Notes under the pieces: generated by a model
What the model was told of the DNA's origin: nothing
Databases searched by the model: none
The model's input: the letters and a program-made list of their open reading frames with translations, nothing else
Made by a program: the position numbers and the translations under genes
Part shown: piece by piece, positions 60,480 to 64,000 of the stretch
Position numbering within the stretch: the first letter of the stretch is position 1
How the letters are laid out: every line of letters starts with the position of its first letter
Origin: an uncultured Serinicoccus sp.
GTDB taxonomy: Bacteria; Actinomycetota; Actinomycetes; Actinomycetales; Dermatophilaceae
Direction of reading: 5' to 3'
Assembly (NCBI RefSeq): GCF_947487915.1
Contig: NZ_CANKYH010000010.1
Span: 1-64,000, forward strand
DNA: 64,000 bases

Positions 60480-61276
60480 CGACCACCACCGCCGGACCCA
60501 CGATCGAGGTGCACGGCCTGAGGAAGTCCTTCGGCGGCGTCGACGTGCTCCGTGGCGTCGACCTCAGGGTAGACCGGGGCAGCATCTGCGCGCTCCTGGG
60601 GGCGAACGGCGCCGGCAAGACCACCCTGGTGCGCATCCTGTCGACGCTGCTGCCCCCGGACGCCGGCACCGCCACGGTCTGCGACCTCGACGTGGTGACC
60701 CGGCCGGCCGACGTCCGCGGCTCGATCAGCCTCACCGGCCAGTCCGCCGCCGTCGACGAGGTCCTCAGCGGCCGCGAGAACCTGGTGCTCATGGCCCAGC
60801 TCTGGCACCTGCCGGACCCGCGTGCCCGCGCAGAGGAGCTGCTCGAGCAGTTCTCCCTGGTCGAGGCGGGCGACCGACGGGTGGCGACCTACTCGGGAGG
60901 CATGCGGCGACGCCTCGACATCGCCATGAGCCTGACGGGCCAGCCACCGGTGATCTTCCTCGACGAGCCGACGACCGGCCTCGACCCGCAGGGGCGTCTC
61001 GACGTGTGGGACGCGGTGCGCACCCTGGCCGCCGCAGGCACGACGGTGCTGCTGACGACGCAGTACCTCGAGGAGGCGGAGACACTCGCGGACCGCATCG
61101 CGATCCTGCACCACGGCCGGGTCCTGGTCGAGGGCACCCTCGCCGAGCTGCGCGCCCTGCTGCCCCCCACCACGGTGGAGTACGTCGAGAAGCAGCCGAC
61201 CCTGGAGGAGATCTTCCTGGCGCTCGTCGGGGACGACCCCGCCGACGCCGACGAGCACGCGGAGGACGGACGATGA
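60476..61276 (+). CDS. ABC-2 type exporter ATPase (DrrA-like)
   Basis: A 266-residue ATPase: Walker A LLGANGAGKTTLV, signature TYSGGMRRRLDIAMSL (the variant of daunorubicin-type exporters), Walker B PVIFLDEPTTGLDPQGR, switch region VLLTTQYLEEAE. The ATG overlaps the DUF1048 stop. With the next gene it forms a drug or lipid efflux pump. Confidence 0.93.
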   Translation: MTTTTAGPTIEVHGLRKSFGGVDVLRGVDLRVDRGSICALLGANGAGKTTLVRILSTLLPPDAGTATVCDLDVVTRPADVRGSISLTGQSAAVDEVLSGRENLVLMAQLWHLPDPRARAEELLEQFSLVEAGDRRVATYSGGMRRRLDIAMSLTGQPPVIFLDEPTTGLDPQGRLDVWDAVRTLAAAGTTVLLTTQYLEEAETLADRIAILHHGRVLVEGTLAELRALLPPTTVEYVEKQPTLEEIFLALVGDDPADADEHAEDGR

Positions 61277-62064
61277 GGACCCACGCACTGCACGAGACCC
61301 TGGCGCTGACCCGCCGCTCGCTGCGGCACGTCCTGCGCAGCCCCGACACGATCATCACGACGGCGCTCATGCCCATCGCCTTCCTGCTGCTCTTCGTCTA
61401 CGTCTTCGGCGGCGCGATCGAGGTCGGTGCCGGGTCCGCGACGTCGGGGTCGGCGGGAGGAATGTCCTACGTCGACTACCTGCTGCCCGGCATCCTGCTC
61501 ATCACGATCGCCACCGGCCTCGCCTACACGGCATACCGGCTGTTCATGGACCTGCAGGGAGGGATCGTCGAGCGGCTGCGCTCGATGCCCATCTCCCGCG
61601 CACCGGTGCTGTGGGCGCACGTGCTGACGTCGCTGGCGGCGACCCTGGCCTCGCTCGCCGTCGTGGTGGGCGTCGCCGTGCTCATGGGCTTCCGCAGCGA
61701 CGCCGGCCTGCTCGCCTGGCTCGCCGTGACCGGGATCCTGGGCCTGGTGGCCCTGGCGCTCACCTGGCTCGCGGTGATCGCCGGGCTGTCGGCCAGGTCG
61801 CTGGACGGGGCCACCGCCTTCTCCTACCCGCTGATCTTCCTGCCCTTCCTCAGCTCCGCCTTCGTGCCGACCGCCACGATGCCCGGGCCGGTCGCGTGGT
61901 TCGCCGAGCACCAACCGGTGACCTCCGTCGTGGACAGCCTGCGGGCGCTGCTGGCCGGACAACCGGTGGGCGGACAGATCTGGGTGGCGCTCGCCTGGTG
62001 CGTCGGGGTGCTCGTGCTGGGGTATGCGGTGGCCATGGTGCTGTTCCGACGCCGGGTGGGGTAG
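61273..62064 (+). CDS. ABC-2 type exporter permease (DrrB-like)
   Basis: A 263-residue permease with six helices: RSLRHVLRSPDTIITTALMPIAFLLLFVYVFGGAI (family opening), SYVDYLLPGILLITIATGLAYTAYRL, and FVPTATMPGPVAWFAEHQPVTSVVDSLRALL near the C-terminus. ATG overlaps the ATPase stop. Last gene of the PadR operon. Confidence 0.92.
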   Translation: MRTHALHETLALTRRSLRHVLRSPDTIITTALMPIAFLLLFVYVFGGAIEVGAGSATSGSAGGMSYVDYLLPGILLITIATGLAYTAYRLFMDLQGGIVERLRSMPISRAPVLWAHVLTSLAATLASLAVVVGVAVLMGFRSDAGLLAWLAVTGILGLVALALTWLAVIAGLSARSLDGATAFSYPLIFLPFLSSAFVPTATMPGPVAWFAEHQPVTSVVDSLRALLAGQPVGGQIWVALAWCVGVLVLGYAVAMVLFRRRVG

Positions 62065-62111
62065 CCCGGCCGTCCACCGTCGGTCCGGGAGGGTGCCGTC
62101 CGGGTGCCCGC

Positions 62112-63134
62112 CTATGCGCCCGCGGTCAGGTCGAAGACGAGGCGCGCGGGGACGCGGCCCGAGAGCACCTCCTCGAAGCAGTCGTTGACGTCCTCGAGGC
62201 GCCGCGGCTCGGCGACGACGCGGGTGCGTCCCCGGGCGTGCAGGGCGAAGCAGTCGGCGAGGTCGTTGCGGGTGCCGACGAGCGAGCCGATCACCGAGAT
62301 CCCCTTGAGGACGGTCTCGAACACCGGCAGCTCCAACTTGTTGTCCGCCGGCAGCCCGACCAGCACGAGCCGGCCGCCCGGGTTGAGCGAGGCGTGGGCT
62401 GCGCGCATCGCGGCGGGGGAGGGCACGGTCACCAGCGCCACGTCCACCCCGCCCAGCGCGGCCAGCTCCTCTTCCTGGCGACCGGACCTGGCGTCGACCG
62501 TGTGGTCGGCCCCCAGCTCGCTGGCGAGCCGCAGCTTGTCGTCCTCGACGTCGACCGCCACCGTCCGGGCGCCGAACACCGAGGCGTACTGCAGGCCGAG
62601 ATGTCCCAGCCCCCCGACCCCGACCACCATGACGGTCTCGTCCGGCTGCGGGTGAGCGACCTTGAGCGCCTTGTAGGTGGTGACACCGGCGCACGTCAGC
62701 GGCGCCGCGTCGAAGGAGGTGACGCCGTCGGGGACCGCGACCACGTGCGAGGCGTAGGCGAGCACGTACTCGGCATACCCGCCGTCCACGGTGTAGCCGG
62801 TGTACTGCGGGGTGAGGCAGTAGGTCTCCCAGCCGCCCACGCAGTAGCGGCAGTGGCCGCAGGCGTGACCCAGCCACGGGACCGCCACCCGGTCGCCCTC
62901 CTGCACGGGGGAGTCACCGTCCCCGCGGGCGACCACCGTGCCGACCCCCTCGTGGCCCGGGATGAGCGGCATCTTTGGCCGGACCGGCCACTCGCCGCGG
63001 GCGGCGTGGATGTCGGTGTGGCACAGCCCGGAGGCCTCGACCCGGACGAGGACCTGGCCGGGGCCCGGCTCGGGGACGGGGACCTCGCGGATCTCCAGGG
63101 GGGCTCCGAGCGAGGGGACGACGGCGGCTCTCAT
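62112..63134 (-). CDS. Zinc-dependent alcohol dehydrogenase, AdhP type
   Basis: A 340-residue medium-chain dehydrogenase. Catalytic zinc ligands lie in SGLCHTDIHAARG and IPGHEGVG; structural zinc Cys in ACGHCRYCVGGWETYC; NAD motif VVGVGGLGHLGLQYA. Family-length and close to bacterial ethanol-active AdhP. AAAGGA lies eight bases before the ATG. A short palindrome upstream suggests control by a regulator elsewhere. Confidence 0.95.
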   Translation of the reverse strand: MRAAVVPSLGAPLEIREVPVPEPGPGQVLVRVEASGLCHTDIHAARGEWPVRPKMPLIPGHEGVGTVVARGDGDSPVQEGDRVAVPWLGHACGHCRYCVGGWETYCLTPQYTGYTVDGGYAEYVLAYASHVVAVPDGVTSFDAAPLTCAGVTTYKALKVAHPQPDETVMVVGVGGLGHLGLQYASVFGARTVAVDVEDDKLRLASELGADHTVDARSGRQEEELAALGGVDVALVTVPSPAAMRAAHASLNPGGRLVLVGLPADNKLELPVFETVLKGISVIGSLVGTRNDLADCFALHARGRTRVVAEPRRLEDVNDCFEEVLSGRVPARLVFDLTAGA

Positions 63135-63187
63135 CTTCGATCCTTTCGACCGAGGGGACCTGCAGCAGGGGAGGGTGCTATCGGCAC

Positions 63188-63202
63188 ACTACGCCATGTA
63201 GT
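63188..63202. promoter_or_regulatory. Palindrome upstream of adhP-like gene
   Basis: ACTAC-gccat-GTAGT is a perfect 5-bp dyad about 55 bases upstream of the alcohol dehydrogenase ATG and 28 bases downstream of the alkyl sulfatase stop codon. Short, so it may be chance. Confidence 0.35.
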
Positions 63203-63230
63203 AGGCGGGCGCCAGTGCCGTGCGTGAGAC

Positions 63231-64000
63231 CTACGGCAGGACGATCTCGAAGGCAGGGTCGGGGTCGTCCAGGAGCGTGAAGAGGTGGTGCACGCGGCTG
63301 AGGTCGCCGGAGTGGCTGAGCCGGCCGGCCTCGGCGAGGTCGGCCGGGTCGGCGAGGCCGGTGAGCACGAGGCGCAACGCGTCGGTGTCGGTGGTGAGCT
63401 CGAGCTGCAGGTCCTGCCCTGCTCGCGGGGTGGTGTGGTGGGTGAGCACGCCGTTGGCGAGGACGATGCGGAGGCGGCGGGAGGTATCGGTCAGGACCCA
63501 CTCGATGCGGATGGCCTCGTCCCAGCAGCGGGGGCCGTCGACGCGGATGGCCAGGGAGTCCAGCAGCTGCTCCACGCTCAGCGCCTGGAGGAAGTCGGGG
63601 GAGGCGGTGCTGGTCGGTGTACCGACGTTGCCGTGCCTCAGCTCGTGGGCACCGGTGAGGAAGAAGTTGCGCCAGACGCCGTTCTCCGCTCCGTAGGCCA
63701 GCTGTTCAAAGGTGGAGGCCTGCAGGTCGCGGGCCGCCGTGTTGCCGGGGTCGGCGAAGATGATGTGGTTGAGGACGGTCGCGGCCCAGCGGAAGTCTCC
63801 GGCGGTGTGGGCGTCCTGCGCCTGCCGCAGGGCCGACTGCGGGCCGCCCATGGCCGCGACGTACCTCGTGGCCTGCTCGACCGGGGGGTGCTCCCACAGG
63901 TGGGCGGGGTTGCCGTCGAACCACCCCAGGTACCGCTGGTAGATGGCCTTGACGTTGTGGCTCACCGAGCCGTAGTAACCCCGCGTGTGCCAGGCCCGCT
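63231..64000 (-). CDS. Alkyl sulfatase, C-terminal part (runs off the window)
   Basis: The frame stays open to the window end; residues before the in-frame GTG at 63965 read WHTRGYYGSVSHNVKAIYQ, the conserved alkyl sulfatase segment, so the gene continues beyond 64000. Visible are the dimerisation region (WEHPPVEQATRYVAAMGG, FRWAATVLNHIIFADPGNTAAR, GAENGVWRNFFLTGAHELR) and the C-terminal SCP2-like domain (DSLAIRVDGPRCWDEAIRIEWVLTD). The metallo-beta-lactamase catalytic domain lies outside. Such enzymes (SdsA1/BDS1) cleave SDS and other alkyl sulfates to alcohols; the adjacent alcohol dehydrogenase could oxidise the product. Confidence 0.9.
   Translation of the reverse strand, partial: RAWHTRGYYGSVSHNVKAIYQRYLGWFDGNPAHLWEHPPVEQATRYVAAMGGPQSALRQAQDAHTAGDFRWAATVLNHIIFADPGNTAARDLQASTFEQLAYGAENGVWRNFFLTGAHELRHGNVGTPTSTASPDFLQALSVEQLLDSLAIRVDGPRCWDEAIRIEWVLTDTSRRLRIVLANGVLTHHTTPRAGQDLQLELTTDTDALRLVLTGLADPADLAEAGRLSHSGDLSRVHHLFTLLDDPDPAFEIVLP

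Overview
The window comes from a very GC-rich actinobacterial chromosome. Third codon positions are almost all G or C, GTG starts are common, and there are F420-type luciferase-like, DUF3073, PspC and PhzE-type genes and many TANNNT promoters placed so close to the start codon that the mRNA would be leaderless. The gene content (lone arcA, VC_2705-type symporter pair, ilvB-ilvN-ilvC-ilvD, metX-metY, IMPACT protein) and the recurring octamer GGTATGCC/GGCATACC suggest Micrococcales, probably the Intrasporangiaceae/Ornithinimicrobiaceae group (Janibacter, Serinicoccus, Ornithinimicrobium). The genus is an inference. No prophage, transposase, rRNA operon or CRISPR array was seen; this is ordinary core chromosome with small repeat families between genes.

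Layout. 1-2 kb: 3' end of tRNA-Ser(GGA), the small SRP RNA, arginine deiminase and a sterol-carrier-like protein. 2-5 kb: an ArsR-like regulator divergent from an MFS exporter, then an LLM oxidoreductase. 5-13 kb: a secreted CWB2 cell-wall protein, two small paralogous membrane proteins, purF, an acidic protein with a sunset-like C-terminus, purM, DUF3073, CopC and a YigZ/IMPACT protein. 13-20 kb: gluconate permease and kinase, a GH13 alpha-glucosidase, an amidohydrolase, and an SPFH/NfeD membrane pair. 20-24.5 kb: metX-metY behind a leader with a leaderless cysteine-ended uORF, then an orphan AbiEi-like gene bracketed by two copies of a long palindromic element. 24.5-36 kb: a beta-propeller lipoprotein, a sodium:solute symporter with its small subunit, PspC, an ATP-grasp gene overlapping a MurJ-like gene, lpd and a PadR regulator with a large operator. 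36-41.5 kb: the branched-chain amino acid operon ilvB-ilvN-ilvC-ilvD behind a classical attenuator (leader peptide MQFFALVLIT and a T-tract terminator). 41.6-50 kb: a catalytically dead LMW-phosphatase-like protein beside a free three-helix-bundle paralogue, then an iron block: siderophore-interacting reductase, a PhzE-type chorismate enzyme and an Fe(III) ABC transporter, with IdeR/DtxR-like boxes at both ends. 50-50.4 kb: tRNA-Phe, tRNA-Asp, tRNA-Glu. 50.4-64 kb: PHP phosphoesterase, GNAT, NDH-2, pirin, fused pabAB, aldo/keto reductase, YceI/MarR pair, a PadR-DUF1048-ABC efflux operon, a zinc alcohol dehydrogenase and the C-terminal end of an alkyl sulfatase running off the window.

Most notable are the two amino-acid-sensing leaders (ilv and met), the frame-independent octamer, two hairpin repeat families (one with compensatory stem changes), the Cys-to-Asp LMW-PTP homologue and a one-domain IlvN. 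Coordinates, motifs and counts were read by hand; no database search was run.
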